From contig CM030840.1 in assembly GCA_018105865.1 (NCBI GenBank), positions 7,136,006-7,200,005 on the forward strand: 64,000 bases of DNA. Reading direction: 5' to 3'. The stretch comes from Metaphire vulgaris (Eukaryota > Annelida > Clitellata > Crassiclitellata > Megascolecidae). A model generated the notes under the pieces. It saw nothing but the letters and a program-made list of their open reading frames with translations, made no database searches and was not told the DNA's origin. Made by a program: the position numbers and the translations under genes. Each line of letters opens with the position of its first letter. Positions within the stretch are counted from its first letter, which is position 1. Shown here in pieces: positions 1 through 11,654 of the stretch.

Positions 1-483
1 GCACTCTCCTCTCCCACTGCTATGATTAGATGTTATTAGTCAAAAACCATCGACATCAAGCGACTGCTCTGAAATTTCGATCGACGCTAAATAAATTGTC
101 GATATGCTAAATAACTCGGATGAGGTCAATTGTGTCGCAGATGATTGTAATTCTCACTTCTGTCGCAATCATCGATGAGTTACTGCAGCCATAATTTAAT
201 TAATCTCACTAAACGATGAATCTATCTCATGCAAATCGGCGAATGTAAAATTAGCGTTAATTTTCACAGGACTTCGAATTGGCATAGGAGATCATTCATC
301 ACGCGCCTATCTCCGTTAATTTCATTTAACAAATAACTTAGTTTCAGTTTTAAAAATTCGTCGACTTCCACTTGGCGAATTCGATGCAGAAATGTCGGCA
401 TATTTTTTCCCATCAGGAGCCGTAACCATAGTAACCTCTGAATAAAATAACAGGCGCAATATACACTGCATGTAGCTTGGTAC

Positions 484-566
484 AGACATGGACATGGGTC
501 CGGTTTTTAAAACCCAACCCAACCCAACTCACCATAAAATGGAAATTTTCGACCCAACCCATGTCC
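484..566. repeat. Short AACCC-rich inverted element fragment
   Basis: GACATGGGTCC at the left and ACCCATGTCC at the right flank several AACCC units. The composition and ends resemble those of the larger hAT-like element at 7,943-9,189, so this is probably a short relative. No clear target duplication was seen. The AACCC units are too short and too internal to be a telomere. Confidence 0.4.
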
Positions 567-1300
567 GTAGTATCATATTACTATCTCAAATGCGTCAATA
601 TCTAAGAAGCAGAAAAGCATGAAGTCTTGGATGATTTGGAATCGTATGGACTTGTACTCTTCAAAAAATGACAGAAATTCCAGATTAGGGGAGGGGGGCA
701 GCCAACACTTATACAACCGAACATGGTCTGATCCGAATAGGGGCTCTAGGGGAGCGTCGTAGGTTTCCTCGGCAGGGTGTGGGACTGTGGGTGTCATGGA
801 TCGCAGACAGATTAGCTCATTGGTCTTTCTACTGCCACTGCCACTGCCATCAGCCACAATTCATATCCATGGCAACGGATGACTTTCCGTCGTCGTCGTT
901 ATCTCTTCGCCGGACGATTAAGTCTCTGTGGGCATTCTATGGAAGCATTAATCACGGCTCGGAGGCTATCTCTTCTGCCGTCCGTGCAGTTCATTTACTT
1001 TTGCTGGAATTGTGCTGGAAAGCACGGAACGCAGCCGCTTCCATCTGCTATCGCTTTTCCTGTTATTCAGTGGCGTGCATTTTGAATGGGATTTTCCGAT
1101 GAAATAGTAAGTCATCAGCAATCCTCTACGCGAATGCCATTTTCGCAATCCTCTCACTGATGCATCAGTGTTGCACTGCATGTTGTTCGCCAGCCAAATG
1201 CTGTTCGCTTCTATAGTCGCCATTCGATCCGCGAAGCCAAACAGAAAAAATGACATATTCGTATCGCGGGGCTTTTCATCGTAAAGCCGAGGCAGTGTGG
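566..1300. other. No recognisable gene (566-1300; likewise 1-483)
   Basis: Several short overlapping frames occur on both strands around 770-1,250, including one with an arginine-rich start at 879. None shows a domain or paired splice signals. I see no repeat structure in the first 480 bases. Confidence 0.5.
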
Positions 1301-1307
1301 TTTAAGT

Positions 1308-1428
1308 TAACTGTAACTGTAACTGAAATAACAGTTAACTGAGAAATAACAAATCAGTTGACTGTAACTGTAACTATAACTGAAAAATGCCAATAACTTT
1401 AACTGTAACTGTAAAATCACATCACTAA
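1308..1428. repeat. Degenerate TAACTG tandem repeat
   Basis: Roughly fifteen imperfect copies of a six-base unit (TAACTG and variants) run through this stretch. The 115-residue minus-strand frame covering it is rich in Ser-Tyr because of the repeat and is not counted as a gene. Confidence 0.7.
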
Positions 1429-1471
1429 AATATGGAGACTGAATACTTATGTTGCATAGCCATATACAGTT

Positions 1472-1659
1472 CAGGCCCGTAAGAAGTGGGGGTGGACCTC
1501 TGGACGAAGATAGACCTTTTTTGCTTGACAGGAGTATAAGAGAGTGAATTCCGTGCGTGAAGACCTTTTCTTTGCTTGTCAAGGTAAGGTTTTCAAAATG
1601 CGAACTTTTTTTCTTAAGAAAATCTGCACCTCTGCTGAAAATTCGTTCCGACATGTCTG
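1472..1659. mobile_element. Short TIR element, CAGGCCCGTARGAAGT family
   Basis: Begins CAGGCCCGTAAGAAGTGG and ends TTCCGACATGTCTG, matching the termini of the element at 18,024-18,522. Flanks share CATATAC but offset by a few bases, so the duplication is not clean. It contains two copies of the internal poly-T/GCTTGTCA motif seen in many short elements here. Confidence 0.5.
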
Positions 1660-1782
1660 CATATACTAGTCACTTGGTGTTCTATTTGGTGATATAATTA
1701 CTTGATTTTGGCTCTACTTTCTTTACAATGTTGTACCCAAATACCAGCACAGATTTGTGACAACTGTTTCTTTATGGGTGCT

Positions 1783-2175
1783 GAATTACCCGGTACCGAA
1801 TCTTCCACAAGTAAAATTTTGGTACCGAATTCTCCGGTACCGGAAGATTCGGTACCGGAATATTCGGGACGGAAAATTCGGGACGGAAAATTCGGTACCG
1901 GTCATGGAAGATTCGGTACCGAATTTTCAGGACGGCAAATTCGGGACGGAAATGTCGGTAACGGCCCGCATGGGGGGCCGCTGGAGTTAGGGTTAGAATT
2001 AGGGTTAGGGTTAGGATTAGGGTAAGGTGGTGAGGCGTCATTTGATCTGTTTGTCGAACATGTACCGAATTATCCGGTACAGAATTACCCGGTACCGAAT
2101 CTTCCACAAGTAAAATTTTGGTACCGAATTCTCCGGTACCGAATGTTCCGGTACCGAATGTTCCGGGAACCACCG
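1783..2175. repeat. Modular GGTACCGAAT repeat block with a TTAGGG-like core
   Basis: About fifteen-base palindromic modules (GGTACCGAATNTTCC) are arrayed at 1,783-1,950 and 2,062-2,175. A near-perfect 60-base direct copy occurs at about 1,783 and 2,082. Between them, 1,986-2,023 is a degenerate TTAGGG-type run. The layout resembles MULE or foldback elements whose inverted repeats are built from short modules. Termini and duplication could not be fixed. Confidence 0.5.
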
Positions 2176-3133
2176 CATTTTAAAGTTTGGATAGTCCACG
2201 ATGACCTGAGATCAAGTCAAGCAAAATGCAATTGCGGTTCCAGAGTCTATGCTTAAACTCAAGAGACCGAACATTCGTAACATCTGGTCTGCTGCGAAAA
2301 CGTTTTTAATTAATCGTGCTTTATGATAATATATTGTCTAGTAACGCAAGTAAAGATTAGAAACAGAAACGGCTGAATGGCCCGACTGTGATAATTAATT
2401 GTCCTAAATCGCTGCTGTTTCTCTCAACAAAACCAGAGAATTGCGTGATTGTGTCTTACGTCATTGGCAGTTGCGATTATGTTAAATGCTAGACGCCACT
2501 TTGGGTCAAAATTCACCGATGTCAATGATACCCATTGTTCCTCGGAATCAAGTGACAGACGACTAAACGGATATCTATTCCCTAGCTCAGGGGCTTCCAA
2601 AATGCTGCAATCCTGCCCGTGGCAAGAATTAGGAACATGCGCAAATCGCACTAGCTCTAACTTTTTTCAGAATTTCACCAGTTTCACGCATGCTTATCTC
2701 ACAGTATCTAAAAACCATTTCAGTTGCAACTGATAATCTTCAGTCTGCATTATGCACTGCATCATAATTCGGCAATAAATAGTCTTTTATTGACTTTTGT
2801 TCGTCGTATTTTATTAAATTTAGTTTCTTGTGCGTGTGGCCCAATGAGACTCCAGCAGTCAGCAATGGCTCTAACGGACCTGGCTCTAACAATCCTTGGA
2901 GACTCCTACCTTAGCTAGGTGCAGCAATACGAACTCAACCATTACATTAAACGTTTGGGCAGTTGAAATTCTTTATTCTAGTACTGTGGCAATAGAACAG
3001 ATGGATTAGGCTATATCTCTTATGCTCCAATCTCTCTATTTTCATCGTAAATATCGTCATATATTTAGCTTTTGCTTGAAATGTTATGTAATTTCTATCA
3101 CTTTCTATTCCAACGACGATGCATCTCTCTCTC
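2176..3133. other. No recognisable gene
   Basis: AT-rich sequence with only short frames. No domain, repeat boundary or splice-supported exon was recognised. Confidence 0.5.
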
Positions 3134-3425
3134 CGCCAGGATTTCCGGAAAGGGGTTTTGCTTTTGGTTTTGACCGTGACCAACTTTGCAAAAATCCCGA
3201 CAAGCAAAAACAACGGTATCGCGCCTCTAGTTTTTTACGTGACATGCAAAAAAGGTCCTCGCCTCTTAGCCTCTTACTTAAACCTTTACAGTCTATAGCT
3301 CAAATGGGGGTTTTTACCCCCCAAAGTCGCGCCAAAAATAAAAAATGCATGGGGATTCATTACAAATATTTTGCTTTCGGCAGCCAAGAGGGGTTTAACC
3401 CTCGACCCCCTTGGCTACGCCACTG
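3134..3425. mobile_element. Short hAT-like element, CAGTGGCGTAGCCA family
   Basis: The right end reads TTGGCTACGCCACTG. The left end starts inside the terminus (CGCCAGGATTTCC). Both sides are flanked by TCTCTCTC, an apparent 8-bp duplication, though a CT-rich flank weakens that. The internal poly-A/GACAAGCAAAAA motif is present twice. Confidence 0.55.
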
Positions 3426-4260
3426 TCTCTCTCAATCCCATGTCAAATGAAGCGTAGGAATGAAATCTTTGAATATTCCAGAGTGTCTTCTGCTCTTCTC
3501 TGCTTTTCGTTTAGAAGATCAGTCATCAGTTATCTCCAACAAAGTTCCTTTATTTTTGTACACTACTGTATTCACCTATGTTTTAGAATCGGAAATCATT
3601 TACAATCCTTATTGAAATGAAATTACGAAGTATATGAAAGACATTTATGCGAGGCTATCGTCGAGTGAAAAAGGTGTGTGAATTCAAGGCTATCTCAGAT
3701 TTGTTTTTTTTATTCACTTGACTGTCACTATAGCTCATTGTGAAATATAATCTTTAATTAAAGCTGCAGATTACTCCACATTCATAAAGTCTATAAAAAC
3801 TTAAAAGCCATAAAAATTATAAAATTAACATGCAATTTTAAAAATACAAAAATTTCCGGTTAAAACAGATCATCAGAACGTTATAACGGCAGCAAAAACT
3901 ATGGAAGCAAAATGGAGGGCGAGCGCCTGCAGACAAATAATTCCCATCTGTTATTAAGTGAATTATTTGAAACTGCTTGCGGTGAAAATCTTACTTAAGT
4001 TTTATCTTCAATAGTCTTAAGGTAAACTTGCAATCATTGCAAGCTGAAATTCTGGTTTGGCTTCGAACGCGCAGTGTTGAAAAAGAAAAATAGATCCGAG
4101 TTATCTGTGAACATTTAATTCCAGTTTTAAAAAACCTCAAATATCCAGTAACGTCAAGTAGGATTAAAAATCTAAGGGGACCTCGTTGGACGTTGAATTC
4201 AATATTCAACATACATTTAACTGTGGAGGCGAAAATACGGCTACAGCATCCAGGCACGCC
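3426..4260. other. No recognisable gene
   Basis: AT-rich DNA with no frame over about 90 codons and no recognisable repeat ends. Confidence 0.45.
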
Positions 4261-4275
4261 AATCAATCTTCCCTA

Positions 4276-4676
4276 CCTTTGTCAGAATTAGTCGGAGGAG
4301 AGATGTCGATCTTGATCGATGACCTCTGCTGGTGAACTTCGGTGGCCGTTGTCTTCGGCGAAGATTCGGTCTCGGCAAGAGAAGCGACCGCCGCTCCTCC
4401 AGCGCCGGGTGCCGCGACAGACGCCGTCCTGACTGCTACAGAATCAACAGCGCACACGTTTCCCGTCTCCTCGTCCAACTGCCATGAACCGACGACCGAG
4501 CAGCGTCTAAGCGAAGAGGCGCGCTCGTTGCTCTTGCCTGCTCAGCAGCCCTATGGTCGGCTGTCCAGCAGCGACGATTGGCCGCCCAAAGGGAAGGGTT
4601 CGTTGAATCGACGATGCGTTCGGAGGTCGGTCGACAGCCGATGCAGGTACAGTCACTGCGCTCTAGAAGAGTAGGC
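4276..4676 (-). other. GC-rich island with possible minus-strand exon
   Basis: This island is much more GC- and CpG-rich than the surrounding DNA. On the minus strand an open frame runs from about 4,540 to 4,276, rich in Ala, Ser, Thr and Glu. It ends at a good donor-like junction (ACAAAG then GTAGGG). The open part has no ATG in this frame, so it would have to be an internal exon. A plus-strand frame covers the same interval. This could be a promoter-associated CpG island or an exon; no family was recognised. Confidence 0.25.
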
Positions 4677-4749
4677 GATGCTAACGTTGCTAACGCGCGA
4701 GCGCAGTCGGTCTTTATACTAAATTATAGATTGGATAACGTGATTTTAG

Positions 4750-4890
4750 CGTGGCCGGACAAAATGTCCGCGAAACAAAATGTCACGGACAAAATGTCAC
4801 GGTTGAGGGCTAAGGTTAGAGTTAGGGTTACATTTTGCACGCTGAAATTTTGTCCCCATGACATTTTGTCCGCGGACATTTAGTCCTAGC
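4750..4890. repeat. Small foldback-like element with GGACAAAATGTC modules
   Basis: Palindromic modules GGACAAAATGTC are repeated at both ends in opposite orientation around a short degenerate TTAGGG-like core (about 4,813-4,830). This is the same architecture as the block at 1,783-2,175. No convincing duplication was found. Confidence 0.5.
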
Positions 4891-5230
4891 ACCGATTTGA
4901 GTGGTCTAGGACTCTAGGAGCGATGCCATAGTTAACAACGGCATTAGCCGCTATCTGATATGATAATGATAGTTAATAACACTGGTCTACATTTTTAAAA
5001 AAAATTTCTGCTGACCTAGGTATTTTAGCTGATTTTACCCAATTGAGAGGTGCTGATTCCAGATATGAAGTCAAAAATTATGCAATACGTCAAATTTTTT
5101 CGCAAATGAGGAATGCTTAATTAAAGGTGTTAAAGTCAAACATAAGGGAAAATAGGAAATTCTGAAGAACCGATAACACGTAATATTTTTTATTCAGCCA
5201 AAAAAGAGTCTGTCTTCTAACCAAGAGAGC
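4891..5230. other. No recognisable gene
   Basis: AT-rich non-coding stretch; nothing recognised. Confidence 0.45.
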
Positions 5231-5232
5231 AA

Positions 5233-6397
5233 TAAGAGCAATAGCTAGTTGCTTAAATTTAAGTTTTGAGAAAGGAATCTTCTCCAATTTTTGGATGCTC
5301 CGGTATAGTTATGGTCACAGTTGTCACGCTGTAAACACCAGCAGTAGTCTGCCATAATGTTTGAGCTCCATCTGCCTTGATATCTACGTTCCATGGTCTT
5401 GATGTCTTGATGGAAGCATTCTCCTTGTTCTTCACTCATAGCTCCAAGATTTGAAGTTCAGGTAGCTATGAAAGAAATGCAACTTGACACTTATGTTTGC
5501 TCCCAGTCTTCGAAAAGCAATCTTCGAATTTTGAACTGAAAGGTCATAATTCTCGACTCTTAAGTTGCCAAGTAAGTCAGTAATCAGGTCGTAAAAAGCA
5601 TCTTGTCTACAACTATAACATCCCATTGATTCAATAAGTCCTTTGATGTTGATGCAGTATACAAACTCCTCCTCCATATGGAAATATTTCAAAAGATTCA
5701 TTCTCTCTGCATGATACATAAGCGTGGTTCCTGGAGCCAACACTGAACAGGTTCTTTTCCTTCAGTCTTGAACCCAGTAACTCTGCTGACGACTTCGGCA
5801 GATCTAGGTCTCATATTAGGTCATTCAACTCAGCTTGCTTGAATGTTTGGTGCATTCAGCGTCAACTTCTAAGGCCACGAAATCTTCGCAATCGGTGTCT
5901 GTTGACTGACAAAATTCATCGTCAAGAAACTCCCAAAGTAGTGCAAATAGGTACAGGAACTTTGTCACAGTGAGCAACTGGTCTCAGAGCAGAGGGGAGA
6001 TTTGGGTACTGGATGGAAGATTTTGTCTTTGTGGATATGCCTGAAATATTTACCAGGCAGAAGTAGCAGTCATCAACATGGTTTCGAGGCTCTCGCCACA
6101 CCATTGGAACTCCAAAGCTAAGACTTTTTCACTGACCTTTAGTCTTTTTCTCTGACCTTTAGTCAAATTATGAACTGTCTGAGGCTTTCAACACATGTCC
6201 TGCACACTTTATGTGGTGCCCAAGGTTTTCCTGGTGACCCAATTTACCGTAACTGCAAAATATGCATTACAAGCTTTATGCACAAATTCAGACACATCCC
6301 TTCTTTTTTTAGGTGTTGTAAAACAACCACAAATGTAGCAAAATTTGTCAGGATCATTCCTGCACTGCCCACAAAGTGTTCCAGTGCTGGGTGACAT
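5233..6397 (-). pseudogene. Decayed repetitive transposon-type gene (DCYFC / HQDI-RYQGRW family)
   Basis: Reading leftward on the minus strand, broken frames keep the order of a protein family repeated in many invertebrate genomes. First comes a Cys-rich start (CYICG, 6,397-6,209). Next are WREPRNHVDDCYFC and the YPNLPSALRPVAH block (6,104-5,922), then a YHAERMNLLKYF block (5,743-5,432), and finally GECFHQDIKTMERRYQGRW followed by an ADYCW motif (5,439-5,245). At least three frame changes or stops separate the blocks, so the copy is dead. Motif order and high repetition suggest a transposon-encoded protein. I cannot assign its superfamily or biochemical role from sequence, and I saw no terminal repeats around it. 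Confidence 0.6.
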
Positions 6398-7210
6398 ATT
6401 CCACAGGAAGCTATTTAGAAGAGTTAAATTTGCTGCGACTTTTAAGCCTCATGAACGACTGAATGCTGCCGTCGGTTTCACGCTGCTTATATATAGGCCT
6501 ATATCCATAAAATGCTGACGTCTGCAGTTTAAAACTGCCTATTAAACTGTTGTATTATTAAATAGTTATGCCCACTGCATATTAAGCATATCTTTTTGCA
6601 CATCCTTATCGTTTTGCATATTCAATGTAGCTAAAGAATGATAATACATAATGCTACATTATTACAGTAAACAGTAAATCAGTAAACAGCGTTTTGCAGA
6701 AAAACTGGACGTGATAGGAGAAAATAGGTGTGATTTTTGGATTCAGCACATCAAAATACATAAAGATCGCATGTTGTCTTCAAGTCAGCAAAATTGACGT
6801 AGACCAGTGTAATGATTAATTAGGCCTATATTAAATTTCTTCCAAATCGTATAAGCAGAAGTAGCATCTGTGAGATGTGCGTATCTGTCTTAATGTTGTT
6901 CTCTATTCAGGAACCTTGGCGACACCATGTAACATCTGATTAATTATTTAGCATAGATGTAGCAAATACACAATATTTCAAGTACAAGTACCTGGCCTCC
7001 AAGTACAAGTACTGAAAATTTGTACTCGAGTACAAGTACCAAGTACTATATCATTGTTATTTAGCAACCACGAGGGCACATGAGAACTTTTGATATAAGG
7101 TGTAGTAGGGGAATTGTCGTAAGCCATCACGTAGTCTAACAAAATTTTATATAATAATAATTATTAATCAATTGACAGTCACAATATAGAATTGGCTGCA
7201 CGGAATATTT
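6398..7210. other. No gene; short AAGTAC repeat cluster
   Basis: Non-coding AT-rich DNA. At 6,979-7,047 a cluster of AAGTACAAGTAC units in both orientations surrounds a palindromic CTCGAG, possibly a short foldback end. No coding signal. Confidence 0.45.
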
Positions 7211-7216
7211 TCATTT

Positions 7217-7850
7217 TTGAACTCAGATCATGCTTACAGAGAATCCAATGCGATTGTTGTCCGGCGATTTCTCCTTGCATCCGGAGTGGTACACTTGGTA
7301 CAGGCCTTGGTACTAACGAGGATTGACTATTGTAATAGTGCCCTGTGGGGCCTCCCGGTCAACAGACTGGATCGCCTGCAGTCTGTTCTTAATCTGTCGG
7401 CGAGAATCGTGTGTTTGGATGTCGCTGGTGCGAGCACGTAACTCCACTTCTCAGGGATCGCCTTCATTGGATTCGAGTCCCTAGCGGATTGTGTTTAAGA
7501 GATGCTGGTTGACGTACAGAGCGCTGCATGACCCGTGCTGTCCCGAGTACCTTGCCTCTCTTGTAAGAGACCGCGGTGTAATGGCAGGAGATCTTCGCTC
7601 CGCTCGATTCGTGGTGCTAAACTTTATGTTCCTCCTCCGTCCAAGACTGCTAAGTTTGGTGAGAGATCCTTTACATGTAGCAACCCTATCTTGTGGAACT
7701 CTCTTCTTAATGACGTCACCACGGTTGATACTCCCGAGCATTTCATCAAGAGCTTAAAATCGCATCTGTTTGGGTCGGGGTATAAGTGAGGTGTTAAAGC
7801 GCTTTTTTGTGGGCCTCAGCCTGTTACAGCGCTATAGAAATCGTCCATGA
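7217..7850 (+). pseudogene. 5'-truncated L2/CR1-like retrotransposon, 3' end of ORF2
   Basis: This is the C-terminal, post-catalytic part of a non-LTR reverse transcriptase. The frame at 7,217-7,441 carries TRIDYCNSALWGLP followed by RLQSVLNLSARIV. After frame changes, 7,535-7,789 carries the typical tail with a 'lWNSL' box and IKSLKSHLFG. Catalytic motifs are absent, so only the last third or less of the RT is present. The 3' UTR ends near AGCGCTATAGAAATCGTCC, as in many L2/CR1-type tails. 5' truncation is usual for target-primed insertion. Confidence 0.75.
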
Positions 7851-7942
7851 ATGAAATGTTGAAGGTGACAGTAGTTCCGACTAATTCAATAGGTTATTCT
7901 AGCTGAAATTGTTCTTCGAGAGAGGCGCATACTAGTATTGCC

Positions 7943-9189
7943 CAGAGTTGTCCATGGGTCGGTTTTATCAACCCAAACCCAACTCAACCCATCAAATTTC
8001 CAACCCAACCCAACCCAAACAAAATTCATGTTTTCTGACCCAAACCCAACCCAACCCATCCATACAAAAACGTGAAAGTACAATCGCAATTTTAAAAACA
8101 TACATACATTCAAGCACATAAATAGTTATTTGCTTATTTTGAGTTGTTATTGCAACAAACCGGAAATTCATCATTCTCATAATTGAGAAACAATGATTGT
8201 ATTAATGCCAGCGTCGCCGTGATGTGATGCATTTAATTCAATGTATGTATGTATGTATTCGAAACAACTTCCATAGTGCAGGAACATAGACTGGTCAAAG
8301 AAGCACGTTGCGTCGGCAGCCATGGGGGGTTTGACCCCCCCCCCCCAAACCGCGTCAGAAAGTTAAAAATAGATGGAACCACATTAACAAAATTTTTGTC
8401 GGTAGCCAGGGGTAACCCCCTCCCTCTTGGCTACGCTGCAGGACATCGATTCGCTTGATCAGTTTTTACAGACAAGAATAGTTCACTGTTATAAGACTGG
8501 ATGGAACACAATTACAGTTACTGAGAACACACACACAGACACACACAGACAGACACACACATACACAGCTCTAAAAGGAAGAAAGCAATGACAAATATCA
8601 TGAAGAAAATCTATAATTATATAGTAGAGATAAGGCATCCAACCTGTCTTTTGCATAGTTGTTCTGATGGAATTTCGATCAGAACAAAGCGACTGATTAA
8701 TACATTTATTAAACTAGATCGCAAAATATTTGACTGAGAAACATAACAGGTAAAACTGTTTTGCCCCTTCCCTCATGGAGCCATAAGCACGTGCTTAATT
8801 TGCTTAATGGTTAATCCAGCCCTGCTATTGTCAACTGGCCGTGGTCGGTTTATAAAAGGAATGCGTTAAAACAAGTCAACAACAGCCATTCACATGATTT
8901 GATCTATCTGAATAGCTATTGTCCACTGTTTACTACAGACTTCTGAATGCACTGCCTACGATGGAATGTAGGCTAACGTATATGGCGCCATTTTAATGAC
9001 ATAATACAAGAATCTAATACTTTGTCAACGCAGAAAACAGAAAACCTATATTTAACGTGGTTAACAGAATAACTGGTGAAGATTTACGAAACCTAACCCA
9101 ACCCAACCCAACCCATCATTTTTTTAAAATCTCGACACAAACCCAACCCAACCCAACCCATGGGTTAACCCAACCCATGGACAACTCTG
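7943..9189. mobile_element. Nonautonomous hAT-like element with AACCC-rich ends
   Basis: The termini are CAGAGTTGTCCATGGGT and its inverted partner. Perfect 8-bp flanks GTATTGCC lie at 7,935-7,942 and 9,190-9,197, as expected for hAT. Subterminal DNA is packed with ACCCA/AACCC units at both ends. No transposase frame is present. The interior holds a (CA)n run at 8,528-8,567. A CAGTGGCGTAGCCA-type fragment at about 8,280-8,445 (left portion rich in C, right end TTGGCTACG) is likely a later insertion. Confidence 0.85.
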
Positions 9190-9552
9190 GTATTGCCCTA
9201 GAACTCTAACTAGACAACAATTGAAATGGACGTAAATGTGAACATTATTATTGTAACTTCTAGAAATAAAATTAATAAAAATAGATATGGGATCTGTTTG
9301 CTAGGACTTTGAATATGCCTTGATTATCTGATTGGTCATTTTAAATTTTACATTGTTCAGCAAGAAAAATGGAATTCTGATAATTGATTAGTGTTAGTGA
9401 TAGGCCCTATATTGAATTTTAAATTGATGCAATGTGATGATGTGGTGGATATAAAATGCAGTTATAGAAATAAGACCAGATGAATTTCATGAAATTTCGT
9501 AGGTGGCTAATCTTAAAAATATTAAAAGTTTCATTTGAGCAATGATTGTCTG

Positions 9553-9624
<72 letters not shown>

Positions 9625-10425
9625 CATCAGCAACAGACATAAGCTCAGGTCTCTGTGCAGGTATATCTTTATCTAAAAGGTATTTTATTGATTGTTCTAT
9701 TGATAAACTTTTCTTTGTTTAATGTACGGAGCCATTCACCCACTTCAGCCACCGGCTGTGATCTGTCACCTTCTGTCCAAGGTCGTCTGATTTCTTTCAC
9801 TCGACATTCGAAGACCTTGTGACGCGAGGAGCACATGAGCAAACATTGAATTCTCTCAGCCATCAAAGGATCGTTATTTTATAATAACGGATTGATTATG
9901 AATGGCAGTTGGTCTTAGTTCAAGTCCCAGACAGAGTCTGACAGACCCATTTGGACTGATGACCGTCAGTGACTATTTCTCTCTATTTATGATAAGACGT
10001 TTTGCCTCTCGCAGTGGCCGTTAATTTAAAGACCCCAACAAACATTCAGACAGGAGTTCTGAGCATATCAATATTATGAATTTATAAGATTGTACTTAAT
10101 ATGAATCAAATAAATGTGAAAGTAAATATTTATAAATGTCATTGTTACCTCCGTGGAGGGTTTTTTCAACAACACCCAATACTTTGTAGCTTCAGCACTT
10201 TAACAAAAACATCTCAAGACGACCGTGCTGGGCCATGACAAAACCGCGACTCTCTTAATCACTTTGAATTTCTCTCTAAAATTTAAACAACAGCAGACGC
10301 CCAAGACATCGTATTTCATAGGTAAAGTAATGCAGGCTATACAGTAATAATTTTTGTTCAGCTGGTAAACATTTGACTTCAGAAGTTGAGATAATTCGCT
10401 CCCAAAATCGTGAATTTATTAGGAT
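9190..10425. other. No gene; inverted (TAA)n/(TTA)n microsatellite
   Basis: No coding signal. At about 9,548-9,620 a run of AAT units is followed immediately by ATT units, forming a nearly perfect long AT palindrome able to extrude as a hairpin. Confidence 0.6.
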
Positions 10426-10433
10426 ATTTGTAA

Positions 10434-11646
10434 TAGACCTGTGCGCCGACGCTCTGAGGGTCGGCGGCGGCGTGTGACCGCTTTATCACCGGCGGCGGCG
10501 GCGCGCCGAACCAATTTTATCGGCGGCGGCGGCGTGGACTTTATTGGCGGCGGCGGCGGCGTCGGCGGCGTACAAACGGTTAATACAGTACAATACGTGT
10601 GACTACAAAGGACACCATATGACATCGTCGTTTTTGTTCAATCCTCGTGGTTTTTTGTCACCCGGTTAATTTGAAAACAATGTTACAAACTTATAATACT
10701 AGTAAAAATAAAAGTATACAGTTTAAGAAACAGTTTATCAACAGAGCTGTAGCTAGTGTATTCGGCGCTCGGGGCAAGGTACAAATTTTGAGCCCATAAA
10801 TTCCAGTGATGACCTTTTTATGCCTATCTGAGCTTTCACGACATAGCACTCTATAGCCTCTAGCCGCCCCAAAACCGGTGATGACCTTTTTAACTTATCT
10901 GTATTTTCTGTATTTTTCGCCGTAAAAAGTGGATAGTGGTGGTATAAAAACTTAAAAATAGTGTCCAAAATGTGCCCCCTTCCACTAAGACGGCGCCCGG
11001 CGCAGCTTGCCCCGCCCCTAGCTACGGTTCTGTTTATCAAATTATATTGCTTCATTATATATCCCAAATTGACCATAAATGAAAACTTTTAAAAAGTGTA
11101 TGTGCCAACTAAGAAAACAAAGCACTGCCGACATCAGACTAAGAAGATTAATTTTAAACTAAACTAAGAGGATTTAAGCAACAAACGCTCTCAGTTATGA
11201 TGCATAGGTTCACTGCTCGTTTAGTTAACTGTACACAGTTAATTTTAGCATCACTTTACATGTAGCATCATTTTTAGGTCTTCGCGTAATTATCATCGAA
11301 AACGATTTTCTTTGCCGTAGCCATTTTGCAGAATGTAAACAATACAGGACGTCATTCGATAGATGAATGAAGCGAAGTAAATAAGTAACATGTGCTTTGA
11401 ATTGTGCTTTGAATTAGCTAGCACATGTTGACTATACTGTATCGTGAAGACAGTTTTTCCACGTATTACAACAGTGTTGGCCTACTCTGGTTACATGAAA
11501 ATATAATTCCACCAAGGGGACGCCGGCGTCACGCCGATGTTCTCTCGGCGGCGGCGGCGGCGGCGCGCCGATCCTATATTACCGGCGGCGGCGGCGTCAT
11601 GAAAACGTCGGCGGCGGCGGCGCGGCGTCGGCGGCGCACAGGTCTA
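10434..11646. mobile_element. hAT-like element with (GGC)n-rich terminal inverted repeats
   Basis: Ends are TAGACCTGTGCGCCG and its inverted complement, flanked by perfect 8-bp duplications ATTTGTAA (10,426-10,433 and 11,647-11,654). Each end carries 120-140 bases of CGGCGGCGG-type repeats broken by short AT-rich pieces. No transposase is encoded. A second element (10,742-11,032) has inserted inside it. Proline- and arginine-rich frames across the GGC tracts are composition artefacts. Confidence 0.85.
10742..11032. mobile_element. 291-bp hAT-like MITE, CAGAGCYGTAGCTAG family
   Basis: Ends CAGAGCTGTAGCTAG / CTAGCTACGGTTCTG with a perfect 8-bp duplication TTTATCAA on both sides. It is the same family, in opposite orientation, as the disrupted copy at 26,137-30,108. 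It contains two GATGACCTTTTT motifs and GGGGCGCC-like subterminal DNA. It is nested in the (GGC)n hAT element. Confidence 0.85.
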
Positions 11647-11654
11647 ATTTGTAA

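Noticed and set aside
1986..2023. TTAGGG-like run resembling a telomere
   Set aside because: Too short and degenerate, and framed by modular repeats typical of a transposon core.
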